A stretch of DNA of 64,000 nucleotides from Petroclostridium sp. X23. Its GTDB lineage: Bacteria; Bacillota; Clostridia; SK-Y3. Shown in pieces: positions 34,775-44,316 of this stretch (its first letter is position 1; the number at the start of each line of letters is the position of its first letter). The stretch is taken from assembly GCF_030013905.1 (NCBI RefSeq), contig NZ_CP124862.1, forward strand, positions 992,001 through 1,056,000. The letters are read 5' to 3'. A program made the translations under genes and the position numbers. The notes under the pieces were generated by a model. The model had not been told where the DNA came from, did not search any database, and saw only the letters and a program-made list of their open reading frames with translations.

Positions 34775-37381
34775 TCAACGACTTCTAACAAAAATCAATT
34801 TATATAATTGCACCAATACTAGCGGAATAAATGCCAGTCCATACATCGCCGTATACTGTTCATGACTTAACGGTGCTACTTCAAAAATTTCTGCCAGCGG
34901 CTTAAATGTCATGACTAGTTTTAACAACAAGTACCCAATAATCACTGACAACCACAAAAATCTATTTGAAAATATCCCTGCCTTAAAAATTGACTGCTTT
35001 GCCCTTGAATTAAATCCGTGTAATAATCTCGCAAGACATAATGTTGCAAAAGCCATTGTACTTCCAACCATTGTATCTCCCGTTGCCAACCCTATATGAA
35101 ATGCTGCTATTGTACTTGCAGCAATGACCAGACCTTCCACCAGCACTTCCACCCCAAAGGATTTATTCAGGATTGGACTGTTAATTGCTCTTGGCTTTTC
35201 GTTCATAATGCTTTCATTATGCGGCTCCAATCCTATTGCGATTGCGGGAAGGCTGTCAGTTACCAGATTAATAAACAGCAGATGCACCGGTGCAAAAGGA
35301 ACCGGCAATGCAGCAATGGATGCATACAATACCGATAAAATTCCGGCAGTATTTCCTGCTAAAAGAAACTTTATGGAGTTTTTAATATTGGCATATATGC
35401 TTCTGCCATTAGAGATTGCCTTTACAATTGTAGAAAAGTTATCATCCGTCAAAATAATAGATGCAGCATCTTTGGCAACTTCTGTCCCCGTAATCCCCAT
35501 CGCAATACCGATATCCGCCTGTTTTAACGCCGGAGCATCATTTACACCGTCTCCGGTCATTGCAACTACATTACCCCTCTCCTGCCATGCCCGCACTATC
35601 CTTATTTTATGTTCCGGCGATACCCTTGCATATACAGCAATCTTTTGGACTTTATCTTTTAATGCTTCATCACTTAATGAATCAAGCTCGTAGCCTTCTA
35701 TTGCCTCTGATTCATCCTTTAGAATGCCTATCGCTTTTGCTATAGCTGAAGCAGTGACCTTGTGATCTCCCGTTATCATCACGGGTTTGATTCCTGCACT
35801 TATGCAGTTTGCTACTGCCGGTGCCGATTCTTCCCTCGGCGGGTCCATCATCGCAATTAATCCTATAAAGATAAGATCCTTTTCATCATCTAATCCTACG
35901 GTGCTGCCTTCATCTATTTCCTTATAGGCAAATGCCAACACTCTTAAACCGTTTTTCGAGAATAATATATTGGTTTCTTCTGTTTTATTTTTTTCTTCTT
36001 TCGCGAGTGGCACTATTCCAGTGCTTTTTTGCACCCTTGTTGCTCTATGAAGCATCACATCCAGTGCACCTTTGACAATCATCATCGTTTTACCATCAAT
36101 ATTATGAACGGTACTCATGAGCTTTCTGTCAGAGTCAAAAGGTATTTCCCCTAACCTAGGGTAATGTTCCCGCATATCCTGCTCATCCAGATCATAGATC
36201 TCACCTAGATTTACCAGCGCAATTTCCGTCGGATCTCCGATTTTTTTATCTTTTACCGTTACTGCATCATTACATAATAATGCCGCTTGTACGAGCTTTT
36301 TCTCCAACGGTTTGTCATGGTCCAAATTGTCGTGCTCCAAAATCTTGCCATCTATAAAAACTTTTTGCACTGTCATCTTATTCTGTGTCAAGGTGCCGGT
36401 TTTATCTGAGCAGATTACCGAAATACTACCAAGGCTCTCAACTGCATGCAGTTTTCTTACAATTGCATTTTGCTTCGCCAGGTTCTGTGTGCCGAGTGCC
36501 AACACAATGGTCACAATGGAGCTCAATGCCTCCGGTATTGCTGCTACTGCTAAAGAAACTGCAAACATAAATGATTCAGCAAGCGGATGGCCTCTGAATA
36601 AGTCAAGCGCAAAAACCAATGAGGATATAGCAAGCACTACAATAGCAAGTTTTTTGCCGAAAGCATCAAGGTCCTCCTGCAGGGGTGTTTTCTTTTCTTT
36701 TGCACTTTCCAGCAAATTTGCAATCTTTCCGATCTCCGTATTCATACCGATTCCGGTGACAACAGCCACCGCCCTGCCATACGTCACAAAACTTCCTGAA
36801 AAGACCATATTCTTTCTGTCTCCAATGGCGATATGTTCCCCCTCAATTACATCTACCGTTTTTAAAATGCTCTCGGACTCTCCGGTCAATGAACTCTCAT
36901 CTACTTGTAAGCTATATGCCTCAAAGATTCTTCCATCCGCGCTTATATAGTCTCCTGCATCCAGATAAAGAATATCACCAACCAACAGCTCCCTTGACGG
37001 AATTTCTAGCTTCTGTCCATTTCTTAATACTTTGGCTGTTGGAGATGATAAGGCCTTAAGGCTCTTTAACGATTGTTCCGCCTTAATATGCTGCGCAGTT
37101 CCCAAAACTGCATTAATAATGACTACAACCATAATTACTAAAGTACTCTCGATTTTGCCCAAAAATCCAGAAATAATTGCTGCGCCTATCAATATTAGCA
37201 CTAAGAAATCTTTGAACTGCTCAAGAAATACTTGGGCCGTGCTTTTCTTATGCTGCTCTGCCAACTCATTAAAGCCTTGTTCCTGCCTTCTCTTCCTTAT
37301 CTGTTCATCACTTAAACCATTTTTTGTAACGCTTAGATGTTCCATCACAGTTATTGTTGGCATTCTGTAAAACTCATTCAT
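34775..37381 (-). CDS. P-type cation-transporting ATPase (calcium type, P2)
   Basis: An 868-aa P2-type ATPase. Domains in order: cation ATPase N-domain (DEQIRKRRQEQGFNEL), actuator with VDESSLTGES, M4 ion site AAIPEALSS (PEGL is usual; here PEAL), phosphorylation motif ICSDKTGTLTQNKM, nucleotide domain with MIVKGALDV, hinge MTGDGVNDAPALKQADIGIAMG, and C-terminal helices M5-M10 (NLVTDSLPAIAIGLEP). Likely exports Ca2+ or Mn2+. AGGAG lies upstream of the ATG. Confidence 0.92.
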   Translation of the reverse strand: MNEFYRMPTITVMEHLSVTKNGLSDEQIRKRRQEQGFNELAEQHKKSTAQVFLEQFKDFLVLILIGAAIISGFLGKIESTLVIMVVVIINAVLGTAQHIKAEQSLKSLKALSSPTAKVLRNGQKLEIPSRELLVGDILYLDAGDYISADGRIFEAYSLQVDESSLTGESESILKTVDVIEGEHIAIGDRKNMVFSGSFVTYGRAVAVVTGIGMNTEIGKIANLLESAKEKKTPLQEDLDAFGKKLAIVVLAISSLVFALDLFRGHPLAESFMFAVSLAVAAIPEALSSIVTIVLALGTQNLAKQNAIVRKLHAVESLGSISVICSDKTGTLTQNKMTVQKVFIDGKILEHDNLDHDKPLEKKLVQAALLCNDAVTVKDKKIGDPTEIALVNLGEIYDLDEQDMREHYPRLGEIPFDSDRKLMSTVHNIDGKTMMIVKGALDVMLHRATRVQKSTGIVPLAKEEKNKTEETNILFSKNGLRVLAFAYKEIDEGSTVGLDDEKDLIFIGLIAMMDPPREESAPAVANCISAGIKPVMITGDHKVTASAIAKAIGILKDESEAIEGYELDSLSDEALKDKVQKIAVYARVSPEHKIRIVRAWQERGNVVAMTGDGVNDAPALKQADIGIAMGITGTEVAKDAASIILTDDNFSTIVKAISNGRSIYANIKNSIKFLLAGNTAGILSVLYASIAALPVPFAPVHLLFINLVTDSLPAIAIGLEPHNESIMNEKPRAINSPILNKSFGVEVLVEGLVIAASTIAAFHIGLATGDTMVGSTMAFATLCLARLLHGFNSRAKQSIFKAGIFSNRFLWLSVIIGYLLLKLVMTFKPLAEIFEVAPLSHEQYTAMYGLAFIPLVLVQLYKLIFVRSR

Positions 37382-37461
37382 TTATCCTGCTCCTTTTACG
37401 CAAATGTGATAACATTTTATATCCAGCATGAAAACACAGGAATAGCATCGTATCCCTATGT

Positions 37462-37580
37462 TTTAATTTTTAAGTTTATCTACTTTATTTAATATCCTTA
37501 CAACTTCTTCTTACATTGAACCGCAGCATGATAAATGTCTTTATCTGCTATTCCTAGAATCTGAGCAACCAGAATTCGCT
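37462..37580 (-). pseudogene. purE: purE C-terminal remnant
   Basis: The frame segment AQILGIADKDIYHAAVQCKKK matches the end of the intact PurE encoded at 42928-43422 ([20 protein letters not shown]). After a frameshift the tail VVRILNKVDKLKN continues the match. The rest of the gene is missing. It lies beyond the end of the truncated DUF4914 copy. Confidence 0.7.
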
Positions 37581-37770
37581 CAGTTTTGATCCATTTATAG
37601 GTTTCATGAGCGGCCTCCCTTCTTTCTCTTTGGACTTTTGTTTCTATTTTTCCGTATATGTAAAGACTTATACCTATTATGAAGTAGAAAAGCAAATTAA
37701 AAGATATAAGTTACCGAAGCTATAAAGTTAAGTAGGTTGATAAATGAAGTTTATTAAACACACTTAACTT

Positions 37771-38600
37771 ATGGATTTGGGCATGGTTTATTGGGTTCAT
37801 CCATTATATGCTCCCAAATTAGGCAGGTAGATCCCGGTGCAACTTGAAGATTCATGAAAATAAGTGGCGCCTTCTACAGTAGACCCATGAACGGTTACCC
37901 ATCCCTCTTGCTCTCCAATATTAAGAAGTATTTCATAAATACCTTTTTTAGCACTCGGGCATGGGTACAAATTATAAGAGAATAACTCATGCATATCGGT
38001 AAGCCTATTGTGTACAACTACTTGCTTTCCATCAAAATGAGTATGCCGAAAAGGAGGCGCAAGAAAAATTGCTGCTCTAGGCTTAAAATCTTTAGGGATC
38101 TGACTTCGCGGAATAAAGCCTTGAAGGTCTGCTAAACCACCGGCAAAAAACGCTGCGTTTTGGGGAGCCACTAGTATAGCTGGATATCCTAGTTCCATTC
38201 CCCCTACCATAAAGGGTAGTAATAATAATTTTTGAGTTTTGAGCCACTTAAATGTATCTTTTCTCAGACTTTGAAAATTATCACCATAAATATCCCGATA
38301 TCTTGGCTTATCTGTCTCCTTTTTATCTGCTATCACCATGCAATCCGGGCCTCTTCTGCGCATATCTGCATCGGTATAATTAACAATAGCACCATTATTA
38401 CATCTAGTTACCGTAACTTCATTAATTTTACCAAATCCCGGAACATCATAAACCACTTTAAATAAATCGTTTTCTTTATTTCCAAGAGCCATGCTTAGGA
38501 TTTCTTCGTGGCATTCTGGTATCACTACATCATGTCTCTTTGCTAAAAGATCTGTTAATTCTTCTGATATAATGAATTTTTTGAACATTTGATTAATCAT
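37771..38600 (-). pseudogene. DUF4914 (PEPCK-like) gene copy with internal deletion
   Basis: The first ~255 codons are a clear paralogue of the protein at 40793-42673 (for example HDVVIPECHEEILSMALGN and LAPPFRHTHFDGKQVVVHNR). After VTVHGSTVEG about 110 codons, including the P-loop region, are deleted. The match then resumes in another frame (GSTCLIWEHIMDEPNKPCPNP) and stops at TAA near 37771. The nucleotide-binding site is lost, so the product cannot be functional as the parent is. Confidence 0.8.
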
Positions 38601-38693
38601 TTTATTTATCACTCCTTAGAATACTTTAGAAGTAGTTAACCTTCTCATAAACCTTGCAATATGTTTTTTCACGGACCACTTACGACTGGTCAT

Positions 38694-38785
38694 AAAAAAA
38701 GCCAATATTTAATGACTTTTAAAAGTCATTAAATATTGGCTTACGTTTCGTTTGGTTTGCAACCCTTCGTCCTGTCTTCCAACAA
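38694..38785 (-). promoter_or_regulatory. Structured leader RNA with terminator, copy A
   Basis: Minus-strand order: P1 5' strand UUGUUGG, core AAGAC-N4-CGAAGGGUUGCAAACC and CGAAACGUAA, then a perfect 20-bp terminator stem (38701-38720/38721-38740) with U7. The first bases of the terminator (GCCAAUA) can instead pair with the P1 5' strand, so core folding would open the terminator. It lies about 95 bp upstream of the truncated DUF4914 copy. See the family finding. Confidence 0.8.
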
Positions 38786-38798
38786 CCTAATTATTAAG

Positions 38799-38906
38799 TT
38801 AAATTTCAATTACAGATAGCATTATACTATAAGAATGAGATAAATGCAATATAACTTTTCTGGAAACTGCTTTACTGATTTTTGCTTCAATCTGTCCTTT
38901 TGTCAT
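38799..38906 (-). pseudogene. DUF2294 gene remnant (first 15 codons)
   Basis: MTKGQIEAKISKAVS matches the start of the intact DUF2294 protein at 46649-47020 (MTKGQVEAKISEAVS); the frame then diverges and stops after 35 codons. Both here and at 46.5 kb the DUF2294 start lies just upstream of a leader RNA, and flanking bases (ATAAATGCAAT) match, so the two regions are duplicates. Confidence 0.7.
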
Positions 38907-38972
38907 ATAATCTCGCCTTTTGACTTCTATCTGTAAATATTATAAATAATATCCATACGGATTCAAACTTAA

Positions 38973-39314
38973 TCATCTATTCCGATACAGAATAATCTCT
39001 AAAAAATCAGTATTCAAATCAACTTCTACTTTATCAATCATCATTCCTATTAGAGACAGTTCTGTACCCACATCCGAGTCTCCGGCCAGCTCCCAATAAT
39101 ATTCTTCTATTTCTTCTTGTTTAGGAGTTTGTAAAGCTTTTAACAGTTTATAAACTTTTTTGTTTTTATCTTTTGTATAATTACTTCTTAACGATATTTT
39201 ATAGTCATCTAAACGCTCTTGTATATTAACATTAATATCTGTGGCACCTATTGAGAATAAATAAGTAATTAATTCATCTACGATTTTTGATACCCTTTTG
39301 CGTTGATGCTTCAT
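38973..39314 (-). CDS. Unknown 113-aa protein coupled to the DUF1576 gene
   Basis: A charged soluble protein. KIVDELITYLFSIGATDINV resembles the N-box helix and first strand of GHKL ATPases, and SLIGMMIDKVEVD could be a degenerate later strand, but no ATP-lid glycine motif is present. Its ATG overlaps the DUF1576 stop by one base, so the two are translated together. Function unknown; a partner of the membrane protein is likely. Confidence 0.6.
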   Translation of the reverse strand: MKHQRKRVSKIVDELITYLFSIGATDINVNIQERLDDYKISLRSNYTKDKNKKVYKLLKALQTPKQEEIEEYYWELAGDSDVGTELSLIGMMIDKVEVDLNTDFLEIILYRNR

Positions 39315-40522
39315 TATATCTCTTCCTTTCTCAGCGCTTCTATAATCGGAACCATTGTTGCTGCTACTATTCCTGCAGCAAAACCGGTATTATATAAATT
39401 CAAACCACCGTGCAATACCCCTACATTAAGAACAACGGAGGAATTTATAAAACCTGCCAACATTCCATATTTCCATCCAAATTGCCCGGCTATAGGGGCA
39501 AGAGCAGTGCCAAATAATGCTGCCAATAATATTGGAGGATCATTGATATTCCATATCTTAGTAAAGCTTCCTAAAAAGACTCCTAAAAGAACAGGAGTCA
39601 TGTTCTTTACGTGTTTTCCAAAAGCACCAAATCCGACTATAGTGAGTATACCACCTATAGTCGGGCCATTTAAATCTCCCCCTACTAAAAGAATATATGC
39701 CATACCGATCAAACCATTTACTCCCATATTTATTAGAGCCGGTCCAAAGCCTTCCAGTGTAACAAAATCACATACAAGTCTTCCTGAATATGAAAAAATA
39801 TTTCTTACATTTCTAAAGGTTTTTCCATTCAAATAAAATCCTACAACAATCATAGATACGAATAAGACCGTTAAAAATATCCCTAATATTACATTATTCC
39901 CTGTACTCCATACCAATTTACTGGTAGGTGCAAATCCATAAGATCTAAATACGGAAACAATAACAGTTCCGATGATCCCTGCGGTAAAACCAACATTGTA
40001 TAAATTAAACCCTTGATGCACTCTCAGTAAATATGCTGACAATGGCGGCAGAATAAAACCGATACCGAGTCCAATAAAAATACTTAATGAAATTCTGAAT
40101 ATCATAGGTTGCTTTATACTAAACATAATTTCAGTAATGGTAGGTGCCATACTGGTTCCAAAGAGAGCAATATATATATATTTTGAAAATTTGTCTTTTT
40201 GAGTTTTTGCATATAAAAACGCACCTATGATAATTAACCATATATTAGCGATATTTTTGCCGAACAGTGCAAATCCTGTCATTAAAAATACCGATGCGAT
40301 GGAAACACCACCGATATTAATTTTTAATCTATACAAGATAAAAATAGATACAAGGGTTAATACACCAGCATTAATAAATGTAGCACCCATACCTCCTATT
40401 GCAATATAATCTGTAATAAGTACACCCGGCTCTTTTATAATCCTGTATAATCCCTTTATTATGTCTGAAGGGGTATCTGCCAGTAATCCAAACATAATAA
40501 ATGAAAAAGCATATATTGTCAA
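39314..40522 (-). CDS. DUF1576 polytopic membrane protein
   Basis: A 402-aa protein with about ten to twelve hydrophobic helices in two repeats: HQGFNLYNVGFTAGIIGTV in the first and HGGLNLYNTGFAAGIVAAT in the second, the DUF1576 hallmark, suggesting an inverted or tandem-repeat transporter fold. The first conventional start is TTG at 40522, but the frame is open 26 codons further to ATT codons at 40600-40595, which sit beside AAGGAAAGGGG. A non-canonical ATT or ATA start is therefore possible. Function unknown. Confidence 0.75.
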   Translation of the reverse strand: MTIYAFSFIMFGLLADTPSDIIKGLYRIIKEPGVLITDYIAIGGMGATFINAGVLTLVSIFILYRLKINIGGVSIASVFLMTGFALFGKNIANIWLIIIGAFLYAKTQKDKFSKYIYIALFGTSMAPTITEIMFSIKQPMIFRISLSIFIGLGIGFILPPLSAYLLRVHQGFNLYNVGFTAGIIGTVIVSVFRSYGFAPTSKLVWSTGNNVILGIFLTVLFVSMIVVGFYLNGKTFRNVRNIFSYSGRLVCDFVTLEGFGPALINMGVNGLIGMAYILLVGGDLNGPTIGGILTIVGFGAFGKHVKNMTPVLLGVFLGSFTKIWNINDPPILLAALFGTALAPIAGQFGWKYGMLAGFINSSVVLNVGVLHGGLNLYNTGFAAGIVAATMVPIIEALRKEEI

Positions 40523-40713
40523 TATCCGATATTTTGTACTATTTGGAATTTCAGGACTATTGCCTATATTTTTCTTAGTTAATATATCTTTTATAATAAT
40601 ACCCCTTTCCTTAACTTAAATCCTAGTAATATAACCACCCTTTTTTATATTGCCCTTTCCTTATATATAATAAAAATATTTTTACCCACAATAATATCTT
40701 CCTGTTAAAATCT

Positions 40714-40754
40714 ACAAAAAAGAAGTGCGGAGTCCAATCGCACTTCTTTTTTGT
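40714..40754 (-). terminator. Bidirectional terminator
   Basis: Perfect 16-bp inverted repeat (40714-40729 and 40739-40754) with outer A6/T6 tracts and a 9-base loop. It follows the DUF4914 stop codon by about 40 bp and also separates it from the DUF1576 gene. Confidence 0.9.
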
Positions 40755-40792
40755 ATAAATAATCTTAAGGAGAATTTTAAGCAATATTGTTC

Positions 40793-42673
40793 CTACATTC
40801 TTATAGGCATTAATTTTAAATAATCTTCAAGTGTTCCATCATCCATACAGCATTCAATAATTCTTTTGCCTAGAGGATTTAAATCCGGTGTAATAAACTG
40901 CTTGAGCTCTTTCTTAAAGAAATCGCTTAATATCTTAGCTCCAGCATCATATCCTTCGTTTCCTACCTCCGGCTGGCAGTTAACCTGCAAAAAGCCTTTC
41001 GGTAAATGTATTCCATCTATCTTCAAACTTTGCAGTGAATATCCTAAAAGGGCACATCTGGATGGCTCCAACTGTTCAGGTCTAAAGCGTGCGCTTCCTC
41101 TTCTAGCCATATATTCTCTGGCAATCCATTGCGGCATAAACCCTACCTTATATACACCTATATGCTGATTAGGAATGAGTTTAAACCTTGTGCTAGGCGT
41201 ATTTCCAATTTGTTCAAGCAGCAGATTGGCTTGATCAACCATTCTTCCTGTTGCAAACGGCCAGTATGACCCTACTCCTTCACTGCTCATGCCTACACTA
41301 TCGGTAATGCTTGGGTTATCATGTCCCCGGGGTGCTACCAACCTCCATAACCATCCCAAGCTTGGAGGAAGCACATGGAACAATCCCATAATACCATAAG
41401 ACGGCTGTTCTTTTGTGCAAGCCGGTGTTCTTACCCCGAAGCTTCTAATATCTATTTCCACCGGTTCATCTACCGTATCGGGAACAAACCTTCTTGGCAT
41501 AATGACCCTCGGATTAGGGCATGCTTTTCCCGGCTCATCCATAATATGCTCCCATATTAAGCATGTAGAATCCGGCTTACCATCAAGGTTTAAAAATATT
41601 AAAGGCTCTTTGGGATGAATACATAGTTTTTCATAATGAGGATCGGTGCCATACTTTGTAATATGGTTTATCCTCAAAAACCATCCCTGCTCCGCATCCT
41701 TTACCACCAGCTTTTTACTTCCATTCTGCAAAGACGGATGGCATAGAGCCATATCATCGGTAACCGGCTGCAGTTCGCATGTATCGGTTAATTCGATATA
41801 TAGTTTCTCACCGGTCAGTGTATGCTTTCCTAATACAATTCTTCCATCCATTTGTCTCTGGATGTGTTCGATCATCTCACTTTTTCCGCCGCCGCTGGCG
41901 CCTTCATGCATAATTGTAATAATGTTCTCATACGGCGTAATCACTCTTACCGTTGAAGCATGAACAGTAACCCAACCTTCTGCTTCTCCGATATTTAACA
42001 ATACCCCATAGATACCTTTTTTTGCACTAGGTCCCGGATATAGGTTATATGAAAATAGCTCATGCAGTCCATTCAGCCTGTTATGCACAACAATTTGCTT
42101 TCCGTCAAAATGCGTATGTCTAAAAGGTGGCGCAAGATATATTATGGCCTTTGGTTTAAAACCCTCGGGTATTTCATCTTGAGGGATAAATCCCTGCAAA
42201 TCTGAAAGACCTCCTGCGAAAAAGCCTGCATTATCTGGTGCTACCAGCAGTGCCGGGTAGCCAAGCTCCTGCCCACCTGCCATAAAAGGCATGAGGATAA
42301 GGTCTTGCTTTCCCAACCATTTAAAAGTAGAATCACGCAAAGGTTTGAAGTCTGCCCCATACTTATCTTGATATTTAGGTTTATCGGTTTCACCTTCATC
42401 TGCAACCACCATACAGTCAGGGTCCCGTCTCCTCATATAGATATCTGTATAGTTTACCGCTGCGCCATTTTTACATTTTGCAATAGCAGCTTCAACAATT
42501 TTACCTTTTCCTGGCACATCATAACTTACTTCAAAAATGTTGTTTTTTTCATTTCCCAAAGCAAGCTGTAAAAGCTGCTGCCTGCTCTGAGGTATAGTAA
42601 CGTTATCTACTTTATCCAGCGTTTTTTTCAATTCTTCAGGTAGTATAAATTTGTTTAAGATCTTTTTAGACAT
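40793..42673 (-). CDS. DUF4914 family protein, PEP-carboxykinase-like
   Basis: A 626-aa protein. The central GASGGGKSEMIEHIQ is a kinase-1a P-loop like that of ATP-dependent PEP carboxykinases; LAPPFRHTHFDGKQIVVHNR and FLNLDGKPDSTCLIWEHIMD are conserved DUF4914 blocks. DUF4914 proteins are considered PEPCK-fold ATP-using enzymes of unproven reaction. The ATG at 42673 has AAGGAG seven bases upstream; a longer frame to 42694 begins inside the ribosome-binding region. Leader RNA copy B lies just upstream, so expression is probably controlled by attenuation. Confidence 0.85.
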   Translation of the reverse strand: MSKKILNKFILPEELKKTLDKVDNVTIPQSRQQLLQLALGNEKNNIFEVSYDVPGKGKIVEAAIAKCKNGAAVNYTDIYMRRRDPDCMVVADEGETDKPKYQDKYGADFKPLRDSTFKWLGKQDLILMPFMAGGQELGYPALLVAPDNAGFFAGGLSDLQGFIPQDEIPEGFKPKAIIYLAPPFRHTHFDGKQIVVHNRLNGLHELFSYNLYPGPSAKKGIYGVLLNIGEAEGWVTVHASTVRVITPYENIITIMHEGASGGGKSEMIEHIQRQMDGRIVLGKHTLTGEKLYIELTDTCELQPVTDDMALCHPSLQNGSKKLVVKDAEQGWFLRINHITKYGTDPHYEKLCIHPKEPLIFLNLDGKPDSTCLIWEHIMDEPGKACPNPRVIMPRRFVPDTVDEPVEIDIRSFGVRTPACTKEQPSYGIMGLFHVLPPSLGWLWRLVAPRGHDNPSITDSVGMSSEGVGSYWPFATGRMVDQANLLLEQIGNTPSTRFKLIPNQHIGVYKVGFMPQWIAREYMARRGSARFRPEQLEPSRCALLGYSLQSLKIDGIHLPKGFLQVNCQPEVGNEGYDAGAKILSDFFKKELKQFITPDLNPLGKRIIECCMDDGTLEDYLKLMPIRM

Positions 42674-42727
42674 TGTCCTTCTCCTTCTTAACAATTATTT
42701 TAACCGTAAAACTAAAAATAATTAAAT

Positions 42728-42816
42728 AAAAAAGCCAACATTCGCTAGTATTTTACTAGCGAATGTTGGCTTACATCTCGACTGGTATTATTACCTTTCG
42801 GATCGTCTTCCAACTT
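42728..42816 (-). promoter_or_regulatory. Structured leader RNA with terminator, copy B
   Basis: Minus strand: P1 5' strand GUUGG, core AAGAC-N4-CGAAAGGUAAUAAUACC and GUCGAGAUGUAA, then a perfect 17-bp terminator stem (42734-42750/42754-42770) with U6. GUUGG pairs with CCAAC of the terminator arm. Compared with copies A and C, P1 shows G-C in place of A-U and the inner hairpin is GGUA/UACC in place of GGUU/AACC. It lies 55 bp before the DUF4914 start. Confidence 0.85.
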
Positions 42817-42927
42817 ATTTTTCACTTGTCCTTGTATTTACAATTTCTACATCAATTACTATGTTTGAATTATAACATAACCCATAATAAAATGCAATAA
42901 TCTTTTTATATTCTTTCATTTTTTATA

Positions 42928-43422
42928 TCAACCGTTATTTTTTTCAATTTCATCTACTTTCCTCAATACCATCTCTGCCAAGTTTTTCTTGTATTGCTCT
43001 ACTGCATAGTAAATATCTTCATCCGCTGTTCCTAGAATCTGAGCTGCTAATATTCCTGCATTTTTTGCTCCATTGATTGCGACAGTTGCCACGGGAACAC
43101 CAGGGGGCATTTGAACAATTGAGTATAAGGAATCTATACCGTTTAAGGTACTGCTTTTAACAGGAACCCCAATAACAGGAAGAGCAGTGAAAGATGCGAC
43201 CATCCCAGGTAGATGGGCAGCTCCGCCGGCACCCGCAATAATCACCTTTAAGCCTTTGCTTTTTGCTTCTTTCGCATACATATATAATCTATCAGGTGTT
43301 CTATGAGCTGATACAATTGTCATTTCATATGGAATGTGTAGCTGACGTAAAATCTCTGCACCCTCTTGCATTACTGGTAAATCTGAATCACTTCCCATGA
43401 TTATTCCTACTATAGGTTTCAT
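42928..43422 (-). CDS. purE: N5-carboxyaminoimidazole ribonucleotide mutase (PurE)
   Basis: A 164-aa class I PurE. The N-terminal [13 protein letters not shown], the ISAHRTP-type [14 protein letters not shown] and [15 protein letters not shown] loops bind the substrate phosphate and carry the catalytic His; the [21 protein letters not shown] helix is typical. It converts N5-CAIR to CAIR in purine synthesis with PurK (47.1 kb). It is upstream of leader copy B and the DUF4914 gene. AAGGAGGG precedes the ATG. Confidence 0.95.
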   Translation of the reverse strand: MKPIVGIIMGSDSDLPVMQEGAEILRQLHIPYEMTIVSAHRTPDRLYMYAKEAKSKGLKVIIAGAGGAAHLPGMVASFTALPVIGVPVKSSTLNGIDSLYSIVQMPPGVPVATVAINGAKNAGILAAQILGTADEDIYYAVEQYKKNLAEMVLRKVDEIEKNNG

Positions 43423-43600
43423 AAATTCCCTCCTTTTCTTCTAATGTTTTATAGAAATAGTATAAACACAAGCCCCTGATTTATCCGCTCTTTCTTTTGC
43501 GTTTCCTAATATTTATGCTATGTTCAATGTAACATGGGATATATTGCTTAAGTGAGGAGAGCTTAGAGACTCCCCACCTAATAATTGCTGCAATACCATT

Positions 43601-44266
43601 TTACCCATTAAGTGTAACATTTTCTAATCTTAGTGCATTGAATACTAATTTTGTAGTAACTTCAAATAACTTATTACTTTCCACATTTACTAGCTTAACG
43701 GTATCGCTATAATACTCAAATAGGGGTACTGTCTGTTTATGGTAGACTTCAAGCCTTTTAATAATTGTTTCTTCTTTATCATCATCTCTCTGGATTATCG
43801 CAGTATTACATTTATCACAAACCCCATCATACTTTGGCGGCTTATCTTCTATATGGTATACAAAGTTGCACTGTGGGCAAATACGCCTTCCAGACAATCT
43901 GTTTACAATACTTCTATCGTCCAAAGTAATATTAAGGATCTCATCAAGTTGTATATTCAAGTCTTTCAAAATCTCATCAAGAAACACTGCTTGTTGTATT
44001 GTTCTCGGGAAACCATCCAGTATAAACCCATTCTTACAGTCATCCTGTTTTAATCTATCCCCTACGATTTCCACCGTTAATTCATCCGGAACCAAACTTC
44101 CTTTTTCAATATACTGCTTCGCTTTAATACCTAAGTCAGTACTATTGGCAATATGATATCTAAATATATCACCGGTTGATATATGCGGCACCGAAAGTGC
44201 TTTGGCAATCAATGTAGCCTGACTACCCTTTCCTACACCCGGCGCCCCAAGTAACATTAACCTCAT
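43601..44266 (-). CDS. adk: Adenylate kinase, zinc-type LID
   Basis: A 221-aa long-form adenylate kinase. P-loop GAPGVGKGSQA at residues 7-17, ISTGDIFR in the AMP site, DGFPRT, RLSGRRICPQCNFVYH with a later CDKC forming a four-cysteine zinc LID, and IIQRDDD. It interconverts ATP, ADP and AMP. The ATG at 44266 is preferred because GAGGGAG lies six bases upstream. It is not in a ribosomal operon but next to ppdK remains, whose product forms AMP, so it may be a metabolic second copy. Confidence 0.93.
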   Translation of the reverse strand: MRLMLLGAPGVGKGSQATLIAKALSVPHISTGDIFRYHIANSTDLGIKAKQYIEKGSLVPDELTVEIVGDRLKQDDCKNGFILDGFPRTIQQAVFLDEILKDLNIQLDEILNITLDDRSIVNRLSGRRICPQCNFVYHIEDKPPKYDGVCDKCNTAIIQRDDDKEETIIKRLEVYHKQTVPLFEYYSDTVKLVNVESNKLFEVTTKLVFNALRLENVTLNG

Positions 44267-44316
44267 AATTTTCTCCCTCGCTTCACTTTTCACATAATTC
44301 TATTATATGAATAATA

